This document shows, piece after piece, positions 14,667 to 23,624 of a DNA stretch of 64,000 bases. The stretch lies in the NCBI GenBank assembly GCA_024760525.1, contig CP060499.1:496001-560000 (forward strand), written 5' to 3'. Numbering within the stretch: the stretch's first letter is position 1; each line of letters opens with the position of its first letter. The notes below the pieces were generated by a model, which had not been told where the DNA came from, searched no databases, and saw only the letters and a list, made by a program, of their open reading frames with translations. A program made the position numbers and the translations under genes. Source of the stretch: Nitrospira sp. GTDB taxonomy: Bacteria; Nitrospirota; Nitrospiria; Nitrospirales; Nitrospiraceae.

Positions 14667-16907
14667 ATGAGACTCTTGAGGCTCTCGCTCCGGTTTGTTC
14701 TCCCGTTGGGGATCGTGTTGGGGGTGATTGCCTTTGGAGTGATCCCGCTTGTCGACTCGCTGGAATTGAAATGGTTTGTCCGCGACCTCGACATGCGGTC
14801 CAAACTCATGGTCAATACCATGGAGGGACCGCTCGCGGATCTCCTGGTCTCCAACTCAAAGGGCAAGATCCTCGCATATTTTACTCGAATTATTCAGGAT
14901 GAACGATTGTACGCGCTGGGATTTTGTGATCTCGACAACCGCCTGCTCTATGAGACTCAGGCGTACCCGCATGATATAACCTGTCAGGACACGCTGAGCC
15001 TTGCTCCCAGCTCCTCTACGGTGCGGTCGTTCGGCAGCGGACCTCTCTATATTACTTCAGCCTCCATCGAATCAAACGGTCGCCCGCTCGGACGACTCCT
15101 GCTCCTTCACGACATGAGTTTCATCCAGCAGCGCAGCAGCGATACGAAGTGGTATGTGTTCTATCTGTTTGCGGGCCTCGCAGCGGTCGTCTCGCTGGTC
15201 ACCGTCTTGGTCGCACACTTCAGTTTGAAAGGGTGGGTTGCCGGGGTGCGAGCCATGCTGAAGGGAGAACGACTTCTGACCCCTCTGAAGCATGAAGAGC
15301 ACGCGCCGGAACTCCAGCCCTTGGCGAAGGACTTGCGCTCGTTGGTGCTGGCGCTCGAGACTGATCGCCGCATGCGCGATGAGAGTCAGATTTCATGGAC
15401 CCCGACAAGCCTTAAGAAAATTCTTCATGAACAGCTGGCCGGCGACCAGGTGTTGATCGTTTCCAATCGGCAGCCGTATGCCCACTATTGGCAAGATCAA
15501 AACATCGTGGTGCAAGTGCCGGCAAGTGGGCTCGTGTCGGCCTTGGAGCCGGTCATGCGGGCCTGTTCAGGAACCTGGGTCGCGCATGGAAACGGATCGG
15601 CGGACCGGGAAGTCGTGGACGAACGGAGTCATGTCGGCGTGCCTCCGTCGCATCCCACTTATGAGATTCGTCGCGTCTGGCTGACCGCGGAGGAAGAGGC
15701 CGGGTACTACTATGGGTTTGCCAATGAGGGGCTGTGGCCGCTCTGCCACATCGCCCATGTCCGTCCCACGTTCCGCTCATCGGATTGGAAACATTACGTG
15801 GCCGTCAACGAACGGTTTGCCCAGGCCGTCTATGAGGAGGCCACGACCGACAATCCGGTCGTGCTCGTGCAGGATTATCATTTTGCGCTGCTTCCGAAGT
15901 TGATTCGAGATAAATTACCGACTGCGACGATCATCATGTTCTGGCACATTCCATGGCCGAACGCGGAAAGCTTCGGGATCTGTCCCTGGCGCGAAGAAAT
16001 TCTGGAAGGGTTGCTCGGAAGCAGCATTCTGGGATTCCACACCAGAGTGCATTGCAACAATTTCATCGATTGTATCGACCGGCAGCTTGAAGCGCGGATT
16101 GATCGAAACAGCTCGACGGTGTCCTATGGAGGCAAGATGACGGCGGTCAACCCCTATCCGATTTCCATTGAGTGGCCCCTGCAATGGCTCGGCCAGCAGC
16201 GGCCGGTGCCGGAATGCCGAATCAAGCTCCGGGAAGCCTATGGGATGCCGTTGGAACGTCTCATCGGCCTAGGAGTTGAGCGCCTTGACTACACCAAGGG
16301 AATCTTGGAGCGATTCATGGCCGTGGAACGGTTGTTGGAACTTCAGCCGGAATGGATCGGGAAATTTACGTTTGTTCAGATCGCCGCCCCCAGCCGTTCA
16401 ATGATAGAGCAGTACCACCATTTTACCGGCCAGGTTTCCGCACTAGCGGAGCAGATCAACAAGCGGTTTGGGCGGGACGGCTATGAACCGATCTGCCTCC
16501 GGATTCAACATCATGAGCCGGCACAGGTCCATGAGTGTTACCGTGGCGCGGACGTGTGCGTAGTGAGCAGTCTCCATGACGGCATGAATTTAGTCGCCAA
16601 AGAGTTTGTCGGCGCTCGTGACGACGAGCAAGGGGTTCTGATCCTGAGCCAGTTTGCGGGAGCCGCCCGAGAGTTGACGGAGGCGCTCGTGATCAATCCG
16701 TACGACATCGATCAGTTTGCCGCGGCGCTCCACCTTGCCCTCACCATGCCGAAGGTGGAACAGCGGGCCAGGATGCAGAGCATGCGCGGCCTGATCCAGG
16801 AGTTCAATGTCTATCGGTGGGCCGGTCGAATGCTCATGGATGCCGCTCGGATGCGACAAAAGGAGCGAGTGATGAAACAAGTTGGACGGCCGAGTTTGTT
16901 GAATTGA
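14667..16907 (+). CDS. otsA: Trehalose-6-phosphate synthase with N-terminal membrane sensor-like module
   Basis: Residues about 262-735 are a complete GT20 trehalose-6-phosphate synthase. IVSNRQPY opens the N-terminal lobe, VLVQDYHFALLPKLIRDK and FWHIPWPNAESF follow, the nucleotide-sugar site is GVERLDYTKGI, and SLHDGMNLVAKEFV lies near the end. The enzyme joins glucose from UDP- or ADP-glucose to glucose-6-phosphate. The first 260 residues are not part of usual OtsA. They comprise a membrane helix (about 5-27), an extracytoplasmic domain of about 130 residues, a second helix (162-185) and a HAMP-like linker. This is the layout of a sensor-kinase input module fused to a metabolic enzyme. Membrane anchoring and signal control are inferences. 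otsB follows 7 nt later. Confidence 0.92.
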   Translation: MRLLRLSLRFVLPLGIVLGVIAFGVIPLVDSLELKWFVRDLDMRSKLMVNTMEGPLADLLVSNSKGKILAYFTRIIQDERLYALGFCDLDNRLLYETQAYPHDITCQDTLSLAPSSSTVRSFGSGPLYITSASIESNGRPLGRLLLLHDMSFIQQRSSDTKWYVFYLFAGLAAVVSLVTVLVAHFSLKGWVAGVRAMLKGERLLTPLKHEEHAPELQPLAKDLRSLVLALETDRRMRDESQISWTPTSLKKILHEQLAGDQVLIVSNRQPYAHYWQDQNIVVQVPASGLVSALEPVMRACSGTWVAHGNGSADREVVDERSHVGVPPSHPTYEIRRVWLTAEEEAGYYYGFANEGLWPLCHIAHVRPTFRSSDWKHYVAVNERFAQAVYEEATTDNPVVLVQDYHFALLPKLIRDKLPTATIIMFWHIPWPNAESFGICPWREEILEGLLGSSILGFHTRVHCNNFIDCIDRQLEARIDRNSSTVSYGGKMTAVNPYPISIEWPLQWLGQQRPVPECRIKLREAYGMPLERLIGLGVERLDYTKGILERFMAVERLLELQPEWIGKFTFVQIAAPSRSMIEQYHHFTGQVSALAEQINKRFGRDGYEPICLRIQHHEPAQVHECYRGADVCVVSSLHDGMNLVAKEFVGARDDEQGVLILSQFAGAARELTEALVINPYDIDQFAAALHLALTMPKVEQRARMQSMRGLIQEFNVYRWAGRMLMDAARMRQKERVMKQVGRPSLLN

Positions 16908-16914
16908 CGGACTG

Positions 16915-17691
16915 ATGATGGACTATCTATTGACCGAGAACGGCAGAACCGACCTTGAGGCGCTCATGAAGGTCCGTTCTCTTTATGCGTTTGATTTTGA
17001 CGGGACTTTGGCGAAGATCGTCCGAGATCACCATTCAGCCCAATTGGGACGTCCGATCCGCTTCTGGCTGGGAGAACTCGCCAAGCGTGCTCCCACCGCC
17101 ATTATCTCGGGGCGTTCGGTGGAAGATCTGCGATCACGTGTCGGCACCGCCGTCCCCTACTTGATCGGCAATCATGGGTCCGAAGGACCGCATACGGCCC
17201 AGGAGGTCATCCAGCAAGTCCGAGAGATCTGTCATGGATGGCTGCAATTCATCAACGAACGATACCATGCCGAGCTGACTCGATGCGGGGCATCCGTCGA
17301 GAACAAGTCCTACTCGCTCTCGCTTCATTATCGAAATGCAGATCGGAGAGATGAAGCGAAGACACTCATCTTCCGCATCCTGGACGAATTGTCTCCCCGC
17401 CCCCGGATCGTCCTCGGAAAATCAGTCGTCAACGTCATGCCATTGGGGGCGTCGCACAAAGGCGAGGCAGTATTGGAATGCATACGTCAGTTCAACTGTA
17501 CGGCCGCTCTCTATGTAGGGGACGACGAAACCGATGAAGATGTCTTTGCCTTGGGGGATCCCCGCATTCTCACCGTGAGAATCGGCAAGAAGAACGCCTC
17601 GTCTGCTCGATTTTTTCTGAAACGGCAGACGGAAATCACGGAGGTGCTACGGCGACTGGTAGAAGTGGCTGATCGAAGTATTCATACCTGA
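16915..17691 (+). CDS. otsB: Trehalose-6-phosphate phosphatase
   Basis: OtsB removes phosphate from trehalose-6-phosphate to give trehalose. The 258-residue HAD-fold protein has motif I DFDGTLAKI with its nucleophilic Asp near residue 27, motif II AIISGRS, the lysine/Gly region GKSVVNVMPLGASHKG, and motif IV GDDETDEDVF. This is a full set for the family. It starts 7 nt after otsA stops, so the pair is co-transcribed and probably translationally coupled. An adjacent ATG (16918) gives an equivalent start. Confidence 0.94.
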   Translation: MMDYLLTENGRTDLEALMKVRSLYAFDFDGTLAKIVRDHHSAQLGRPIRFWLGELAKRAPTAIISGRSVEDLRSRVGTAVPYLIGNHGSEGPHTAQEVIQQVREICHGWLQFINERYHAELTRCGASVENKSYSLSLHYRNADRRDEAKTLIFRILDELSPRPRIVLGKSVVNVMPLGASHKGEAVLECIRQFNCTAALYVGDDETDEDVFALGDPRILTVRIGKKNASSARFFLKRQTEITEVLRRLVEVADRSIHT

Positions 17692-17694
17692 AGC

Positions 17695-17732
17695 AACCGC
17701 CTGGAACCTCCGCATGAGGTTATTCGGCGGTT
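17695..17732. terminator. Nested hairpin between convergent genes
   Basis: AACCGCC (17695-17701) and GGCGGTT (17726-17732) pair exactly, and inside them AACCTC pairs with GAGGTT around a 5-nt loop. The structure sits 4 nt after the otsB stop and before the convergent gene ending at 17770, where a bidirectional terminator would be expected. No T-run follows, so the call is tentative. Confidence 0.4.
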
Positions 17733-17769
17733 CTCGCCGTCGTCACAGCCGCACTCCCTCTTGCCTGCG

Positions 17770-19317
17770 TCATTCCCTCAATTGAGATCGATCTCGTCCA
17801 AGCAGAAGGTCGTAAGGGGCATAGTCGTCGCTGAGGACGACGCCGGGGGGCCAGGGTTCGGTCCGGCGGGTGCTCAGCAGCGAGATGGCTTCAAGCGGGA
17901 CGCGCTGGTTCGTCGCCATCTCGGTGATTTGTGTCATGAGATGGTCAGCTGATTCGCGTTCGATGTACCGGCCTCCAAAGAAAATGAGGTTCTTCGCCGG
18001 GGTCATTCCGGTTTTCCATGGGCCTTCGACCGCGAAGGTCTCGAGGGCCGGAAAGGCCTGTTTCATGGTCTGCACCACTGCCGCCGCCCGGGCAAGATCT
18101 CCTTCTTTTCCGGACGACGCCAAATTGACCGCGACGATCCCCTCAGGGTTCAGACGCGCCCGTACCAAAGCATAAAACTCCGCCGTGGTGAGATGAAACG
18201 GGATCATGTCCCGCGCAAACGCGTCGATCCACATGACATCGTAGGTATGTTCCGTGGCATTGAGAAAGGTTCGACCATCCTTCACAAAGACATGGTGATT
18301 GGCCGGTGGGTGATACTCAAAATACTCTTCCGCCATGCGGACGACGACCGGGTCGAATTCGACAATGTCCAGCTCCAACTCAGGCCGATACCGCGCCAAC
18401 CACTTCGCCAATGATCCGCCGCCATGACCGATGATGAGGCCTCGTTTCGGTTCGGAGACGAGCGCCAGGGAAGACACCATCATTTGGCTGTAGGGGAGAA
18501 AGAGAGAAACAGGCTCGACTTTCCACATGGTGGCATGGAACGTTCGATCCAACACCAGATAGCGGAAAAGATCGTCTTCTCGGATTCGAACCTGCTGATA
18601 AGGACTTTCCTCTTGATGGATGGGGACCTTCAGTCGTTGGAGCGGCTGGAGGGCTATGGTCCCCAGGAGGGCACAGCAACCGAGCACGCCTAGTAGGACG
18701 AACCGGCCGGTCGAGGTTGCTTTCACGAGCCACCAGACCCCAAGCCCCACCTGAATGCCGCCCAACCATGCGACGAGGGATTGACTCCCAAGCCAGGATA
18801 AGAGGAAGAACGCGGTCCCCCAGGTTCCTGCCAAGCTGCCCACGGTCGACAGCGCGATCATGCGGCCGGTCTGCCGTCCGAGATGATCCATGTCCGCCAC
18901 GGCCAAACGTAACATGGCCGGTAGGACACCACTGAGTCCGAACGCGGGGGGCGCGAGAAGGACGGTCGCTGCGAGACAGGGCCCCCAGCGAGGGTCCTGC
19001 ACCAGCTTCTCGATTTCGAACAGAATCGGTTGGTTTGCCCAGGCGACGAGAAACGTCCAACCTCCGGAAAAAATCAGCAGGCCGGCCAATACGTGCCCGC
19101 CGGTATATCGGTCGGAGACCCAACCGCCGAACGCGTACCCGCTGCTCATAGCCGCCAGGATCACACCTATCAAGGCGCCCCAAACATAGAGCGAGCTGCC
19201 GAAGACAGGCGCCAACAGCCGACTGCCCAAAATTTCCAAGGCCATCACCACCGCCCCTGTGATCAGGGCGGTAAAGAGCAAAAACCAGCGGGGAATGTGT
19301 GGTGCGGGAGGAGTCAT
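17770..19317 (-). CDS. Fused membrane/spermidine-synthase-like protein
   Basis: The 515-residue protein has an N-terminal half of six or more membrane helices resembling a half transporter (ALEILGSRLLAPVFGSSLYVWGALIG is typical of this fusion family). The C-terminal Rossmann domain resembles spermidine synthases: QVRIREDD, GLIIGHGGGSLAKW as the SAM/aminopropyl site, ELDIVEFDP and VMWIDAF. Family members are widespread and rarely tested. The acidic residues needed for polyamine synthesis are only partly conserved, so an aminopropyl- or methyl-transfer role at the membrane is possible but unproved. It is a single-gene unit convergent with otsB. Confidence 0.82.
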   Translation of the reverse strand: MTPPAPHIPRWFLLFTALITGAVVMALEILGSRLLAPVFGSSLYVWGALIGVILAAMSSGYAFGGWVSDRYTGGHVLAGLLIFSGGWTFLVAWANQPILFEIEKLVQDPRWGPCLAATVLLAPPAFGLSGVLPAMLRLAVADMDHLGRQTGRMIALSTVGSLAGTWGTAFFLLSWLGSQSLVAWLGGIQVGLGVWWLVKATSTGRFVLLGVLGCCALLGTIALQPLQRLKVPIHQEESPYQQVRIREDDLFRYLVLDRTFHATMWKVEPVSLFLPYSQMMVSSLALVSEPKRGLIIGHGGGSLAKWLARYRPELELDIVEFDPVVVRMAEEYFEYHPPANHHVFVKDGRTFLNATEHTYDVMWIDAFARDMIPFHLTTAEFYALVRARLNPEGIVAVNLASSGKEGDLARAAAVVQTMKQAFPALETFAVEGPWKTGMTPAKNLIFFGGRYIERESADHLMTQITEMATNQRVPLEAISLLSTRRTEPWPPGVVLSDDYAPYDLLLGRDRSQLRE

Positions 19318-19520
19318 TGTTTAAACGGAGGGATGGAGGTGCTTCTCCTTATCGCATCAGAAGCGGCGTCGGATTGTACTCAACGCATTTTCTGAGAGTC
19401 AACGAAACTTCGGCCTCATATTGGCACCGACAATACTGAAGGATCATGGAATTCATTGCTCGCTGCGCGAGTGGTTGCTATACTTTCGGTCAAATCGCTT
19501 GTGGCAATAAGGAGGGGCGC

Positions 19521-20834
19521 ATGCACATCAGTGTGATTGGGAGCGGCTACGTCGGACTCGTGACGGGAGCATGTTTCGCCGAGTTCGGCGTGCATGTCAC
19601 CTGTATGGACAGCGATAGTCGAAGAATTGAGAAGCTCGAAAAAGGCGAAATTCCGTTCTTTGAACCTGGGCTCGCGGAACTGGTCGCCAAAGGAGTTAAA
19701 GAGGGCAGACTGAGTTTTACCACTGATGTCGCTCAGGCCGTCGACAAGGCGCTCGTGATCTTTATTGCCGTGGGAACCCCCCCGAGCGCGGATGGCAGTG
19801 CCGACTTATCGTTCGTCAAAGAAGTGGGAAGAGGCATTGCCCGCCATATGAACAGCTACAAGGTCATCGTGACCAAATCGACTGTGCCGGTAGGGACTGG
19901 GGAAACCATTCGAGAGGTGGTCAAAAAGACGCAGAAAGATGCCATCCGATTCGATATGGTCTCGAACCCGGAATTTCTCCGGGAAGGGTCGGCGATCGAA
20001 GACTTCATGCGTCCAAATCGCGTGGTGATCGGCGCGGACAGCGATCAAGCGATCGCCATCATGAAGGATCTCTATCGTCCCCTCTACCTGATCGAAACAC
20101 CGATCGTCGTGACCGATGTTCCGACCGCCGAACTCATCAAGTATGCGTCCAATGCCTTCCTGGCGACCAAGATTTCGTTTATCAATGAGGTCGCCAATCT
20201 GTGTGAGAAGGTCGGAGCCAATGTTCAGATGGTGGCGAAAGGCATGGGGCTGGACCATCGAATCGGGTCAAAGTTCCTTCATGCAGGTCCCGGCTTCGGG
20301 GGATCCTGCTTTCCCAAAGACCTAGCCGCGCTCATTCAGACCGGAGAACGCAACGGTTACCCAATGCAGATTGCTTCCGCGGCGTCGCGCGTGAACGACA
20401 TTCAGCGTGAGCGGATGATCGAAAAGATACGGGACGCGGTGGGAGGATTGAAGGGGAAGACGCTGGCAATGCTCGGCCTCTCCTTTAAACCGAACACCAA
20501 CGACCTTCGAGAAGCCCCGGCCTTGGCGATCGGTCGGGAACTTGTCGCAGAGGGCGCAACCATTCGCGCATATGACCCGGAGGCTCTGACAGAAGCCTGC
20601 CAAATGATGCCCGAACTTCAGCCTTGCCGAGACACCTACCATGCGGCTGAAGGAGCTGATGCCTTGGTGATCATGACCGAGTGGAATGTGTTTCGAAACC
20701 TCGACTTTGAAAAGTTGAAGTCAGTCATGCGCGTTCCCATCGTGCTCGACCTTCGGAACGTCTACGATCCCGAACGTGTCACAGCCGCCGGGTTCAAGCA
20801 TGTATCGGTGGGGCGTGCGGCACAAAATCCCTGA
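19521..20834 (+). CDS. ugd: UDP-glucose 6-dehydrogenase
   Basis: This enzyme oxidises UDP-glucose to UDP-glucuronate in two NAD-dependent steps and feeds surface polysaccharide synthesis. The 437-residue product has the NAD-binding GSGYVGLVTGACFAEFG at its N terminus. The central domain has NPEFLREGSA and the catalytic cysteine (about C263) in GPGFGGSCFPKD. The C-terminal UDP-binding domain starts LSFKPNTNDLREAP. ATG 19521 follows GGAGGGG and is preferred to an in-frame ATG 25 codons upstream. A short repeat element begins right after its stop codon. Confidence 0.95.
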   Translation: MHISVIGSGYVGLVTGACFAEFGVHVTCMDSDSRRIEKLEKGEIPFFEPGLAELVAKGVKEGRLSFTTDVAQAVDKALVIFIAVGTPPSADGSADLSFVKEVGRGIARHMNSYKVIVTKSTVPVGTGETIREVVKKTQKDAIRFDMVSNPEFLREGSAIEDFMRPNRVVIGADSDQAIAIMKDLYRPLYLIETPIVVTDVPTAELIKYASNAFLATKISFINEVANLCEKVGANVQMVAKGMGLDHRIGSKFLHAGPGFGGSCFPKDLAALIQTGERNGYPMQIASAASRVNDIQRERMIEKIRDAVGGLKGKTLAMLGLSFKPNTNDLREAPALAIGRELVAEGATIRAYDPEALTEACQMMPELQPCRDTYHAAEGADALVIMTEWNVFRNLDFEKLKSVMRVPIVLDLRNVYDPERVTAAGFKHVSVGRAAQNP

Positions 20835-20945
20835 CAGGCTGTTGAAAAATTCCGCCAGCAGTGTTTTCCCGGCGCGTAGAAGCTCAGCTTACGCTTCGCC
20901 TCCTCGCTTGCTGCGGTCTTGCTGGACGGACGTTTTGACCACCCA
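20835..20945 (+). repeat. Degenerate copy of a short inverted-repeat element (copy 1)
   Basis: CAGGCTGTTGAAAAATTCCGCCAGC begins directly after the ugd stop codon. It matches the left end of the elements at 57278 and 60017, and later internal words (CTTCGCCTCCTCGCTTGCTG) match their cores. The right-hand inverted repeat is hard to see (GTTTTGACCACCCAG at best), so this copy is decayed or incomplete. The end point is approximate. Confidence 0.55.
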
Positions 20946-20990
20946 GTGGGTTTGCGCAAAATGGCCTGGTGGACATCTCGCTAGGTGTGG

Positions 20991-21695
20991 TTAGGTCAGC
21001 CGCGGCAACTCGGTCTTAGCCTGGTCCTTGGCTTTTGGCTTATATCCCATCCGATCGAGAACCTTCATGATTCGTGTCTTCAATCGGTCATCGGCTTCGG
21101 TTAACGCAGTCGCCAGCGGTTCTACGGCCGGCTTGCCGATCTTCCGAAGAATCTCGGTGGCTGATTGGCGCATCTCGTCTTCTTCGGACACCAGTAATGG
21201 AATGAGCGATGGTACAGACGGGCCACCGAGCTTAATCAGCGAATCATAGGCTCGTTGCCGTACGTCCCCGACCTCGTCGCTCAATGCCGCAACCAACGGA
21301 TCGACGGCGCGAATATCTTTTAGCTCGCCCAATACCTCCGCCGCATACTTCCGGTTCAGCCAGTGTGAATCCCTCAGGTCGAGCAACATGGCATCGGCCT
21401 TGGCGGCATTAGGATCTTTGGGACGGATCCTGAAGCTTTTCGCGACGCGCTTCCCGCCTTCCTCTACGACACGGATGGTCGCGCCATCACCGGCTTTGAG
21501 TTTCTTGAGGTCTTCAAGGGCTTCCTCGGCCACGTCCAGAAGGACGGTTTTGCCGTCGTAGGCCAAGAGCTCGACCTCGAGCTGTCGACTTTCCGGATTG
21601 ACCGCCACGACCCGTTCCGTCACCAAGTTGAACCCGTCCTTCTTGTCTCCGCCTTTGGGAACGATCTGAATCAGCTTTGGAGCTTCATCCGCCAT
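20991..21695 (-). CDS. HEAT-repeat protein with N-terminal beta-rich domain (last of five)
   Basis: The 234-residue product starts with about 90 residues that are not HEAT-like but beta-rich (RVVAVNPESRQLEVELLAYD, then LKAGDGATIRVVEEGGKRV). Roughly four HEAT helical pairs follow, for example LGELKDIRAVDPLVAALSDE. HEAT repeats are protein-binding solenoids, so a scaffold role is likely. ATG 21695 has GAGGAT upstream; longer in-frame readings begin with unlikely arginine-rich sequence. It lies 26 nt after the previous HEAT gene and is the promoter-distal member of the cluster. The partner protein is unknown. Confidence 0.8.
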   Translation of the reverse strand: MADEAPKLIQIVPKGGDKKDGFNLVTERVVAVNPESRQLEVELLAYDGKTVLLDVAEEALEDLKKLKAGDGATIRVVEEGGKRVAKSFRIRPKDPNAAKADAMLLDLRDSHWLNRKYAAEVLGELKDIRAVDPLVAALSDEVGDVRQRAYDSLIKLGGPSVPSLIPLLVSEEDEMRQSATEILRKIGKPAVEPLATALTEADDRLKTRIMKVLDRMGYKPKAKDQAKTELPRLT

Positions 21696-21721
21696 GGGTA
21701 ATGATCCTCTGTTTGAATAAG

Positions 21722-22489
21722 TTATTGTGGGGCAGGTTTCCAGCCGAGACTGGCCAGCACGGCCTCGGCCGTTTCCTGCACCATCGTATTTTCGTCCTCG
21801 AGCAGCGCCACCAAGGGCTGAACGGCTTCCTTCGCGCCCAGTCGAGCGAGCGATTCCGCGGCATTTCGACGGACCAGCCAATCCTCATCCTGCAACGACG
21901 TGATCAACGGAGGAATTCCTCGTTGATCCCCGATTTTCCCCAACGCCTCGGCGGCATGACGCCGCACCATCCAATTGGAACCCAGGAGCCCATCGATCAG
22001 CGCCTCGACCGCCCGCACATCGCCGATCTTTTTCAGCACCCGCGCCGCATCTTCCCGCAGGGTGTTGTCCATGAGCGCTTCGATTAGTCCGGGCACCGCC
22101 TGTGAATCGCCGATGCGCTCCAATGCCCAGACAGCCGCCGTGCGCACCGCGCCGTCCCGGTCCTTGATCGCTCTGACCAGCGGATCCACGGCGCGCCGGT
22201 CCCGCAACTTGCCGAGAGCCGATGCCGCCTGTTCCCTGATCGCCCATGAGTCGTCCTGTAACGCGTCGATCATCGGCTCCACGACCGATGGGCCCATCCG
22301 AACGACCGCGCTGGCAGCGGCTTCCCGGATCACCGCATCTTCATCGGCCATCAGATCGATCAACCGGGGAAGCGCTTCCGGACCGCTCTGACCGAGGCTT
22401 GCGACGGCGTGGTCGCGCAAGGCTTCGTTGTCGTCATGGAGGGCCCGTATCAGCTGCTCGATTCGATCGGATGCATCTTGTTCAGTCAT
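21722..22489 (-). CDS. HEAT-repeat protein (PBS-lyase-type repeats)
   Basis: All 255 residues are consecutive HEAT units of about 31 residues, roughly eight of them. Each has the pattern helix, Asp-Arg-Arg-Ala-Val-x-Pro-Leu, helix (for example KLRDRRAVDPLVRAIKDRDG and KIGDVRAVEALIDGLLGSNW). This repeat type occurs in phycobilin lyases (CpcE/NblB) and in many protein-binding solenoids. Phycobilisomes are not expected in this organism, so a lyase role is unlikely. Its start overlaps the end of the preceding gene by 8 nt, indicating translational coupling. Confidence 0.85.
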   Translation of the reverse strand: MTEQDASDRIEQLIRALHDDNEALRDHAVASLGQSGPEALPRLIDLMADEDAVIREAAASAVVRMGPSVVEPMIDALQDDSWAIREQAASALGKLRDRRAVDPLVRAIKDRDGAVRTAAVWALERIGDSQAVPGLIEALMDNTLREDAARVLKKIGDVRAVEALIDGLLGSNWMVRRHAAEALGKIGDQRGIPPLITSLQDEDWLVRRNAAESLARLGAKEAVQPLVALLEDENTMVQETAEAVLASLGWKPAPQ

Positions 22490-23624
22490 GCTTGGTGTCC
22501 TCTTCGTGAGCCGGGCTTTCCATGGCCGTAAGAGCTTCCAGCTTGTCGGCGATCAGGCCGGCATTGTAGGCCACCAGACCGTCACGATCCGTCCTGAGCC
22601 GATCAAAAAGTTCCTTGTGCGGGCGCAAGACTTCCACCTCTTTGATCTTGGCCAAGGCCTCCATGGCATACACACGCAGCGGACGGATCGGAATGGCGTC
22701 AAGATAGAGCTGCGTCGGGCGCGCATCACCGATCAGTCCCAGGGCCTTGATCGCCAGCTCTTTGACGCCGGTATCCTTGTCAAGTCCCAGCCGCTTCATC
22801 AACGGTTCGACGGCGCGCACGTCCCCGATTTTTCCCAGTAAGTCAGCCGCCGCCTCGCGCACCAGCCAGTCTTCGTCTTCGAGATACTCGATCAAGATTT
22901 CCACGCTCGGCCGCCCGATCCCGAGTAAGTCGATGACGGTCGCCATTCGGGCCTCTTCGCGCTCGCTGGCTCCCTCGACCTCCCGCAACGCACTGAATGT
23001 CTCGTCGATCCGCTCCCGGATCGCGCCCAATTTCTTCAAGGTGCCGACGGCGATGTCCCGGACGACCGGCCGCCCCATCGCATCGATGAATGCATCGATG
23101 GAACGAGGGTCCAATAATTGATCCAGCATCAATGCGGCCGCGAGTTGCGCGTCCTGGTCCGGATGATTGAGCATCTCGCATAATGGAAGGACTGAGGTCG
23201 GAATCGCTCCAATCAAGTGAGTCAGCACCTGGCGTGCCTCGCCTTCCGGAGTTTTGGGCAATAAAGAAACCAACGCGCGGGCGGTGTCCATATCGAGTAC
23301 GCCCGCCATCTGTTCAAGGGCCGCCGCGCCGGCTTTTCGGACGACCTCCTCGTCATGTTCGAGAAGTTCGACCAAGGCCACTCCGGCATGTGGGTCCTTG
23401 ATTCGGGCCAGCATCGCCGCCGCTTCCTTTTTCAGTTCCGTGGGTCCGGACCGTAAGGCCTCGATGAGCGCCTGGACCGACCGAGGACCACCGGCCACAC
23501 AGGCCGCCGTTGCTCGCATACGGCGCCAATCTTCTTCATGGATCAGTTCGGAGACCAGCGTTTCAATCGTTTCCTTCGACATGGCATTCAGGAGAAGAAC
23601 GGCTAGATTCGGTTGGGTCTCCAT
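22482..23624 (-). CDS. HEAT-repeat protein
   Basis: The 380-residue protein is a HEAT solenoid of about eleven less regular units, for example ARIKDPHAGVALVELLEHDE and KIGDVRAVEPLMKRLGLDKD. It has no signal peptide or membrane segment and is therefore cytoplasmic. The middle section (residues about 190-260) is more divergent and charged and may be an insertion. Its first codons overlap the preceding gene by 22 nt and its end overlaps the next gene by 8 nt. This indicates a tightly packed operon whose products are made together. Confidence 0.83.
   Translation of the reverse strand: METQPNLAVLLLNAMSKETIETLVSELIHEEDWRRMRATAACVAGGPRSVQALIEALRSGPTELKKEAAAMLARIKDPHAGVALVELLEHDEEVVRKAGAAALEQMAGVLDMDTARALVSLLPKTPEGEARQVLTHLIGAIPTSVLPLCEMLNHPDQDAQLAAALMLDQLLDPRSIDAFIDAMGRPVVRDIAVGTLKKLGAIRERIDETFSALREVEGASEREEARMATVIDLLGIGRPSVEILIEYLEDEDWLVREAAADLLGKIGDVRAVEPLMKRLGLDKDTGVKELAIKALGLIGDARPTQLYLDAIPIRPLRVYAMEALAKIKEVEVLRPHKELFDRLRTDRDGLVAYNAGLIADKLEALTAMESPAHEEDTKHD

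Noticed and set aside
21722..22489. Phycobilin lyase (CpcE/NblB) function for the HEAT proteins
   Set aside because: The repeat type is shared, but nothing else in the window relates to phycobilisomes and the repeats alone do not indicate lyase activity.
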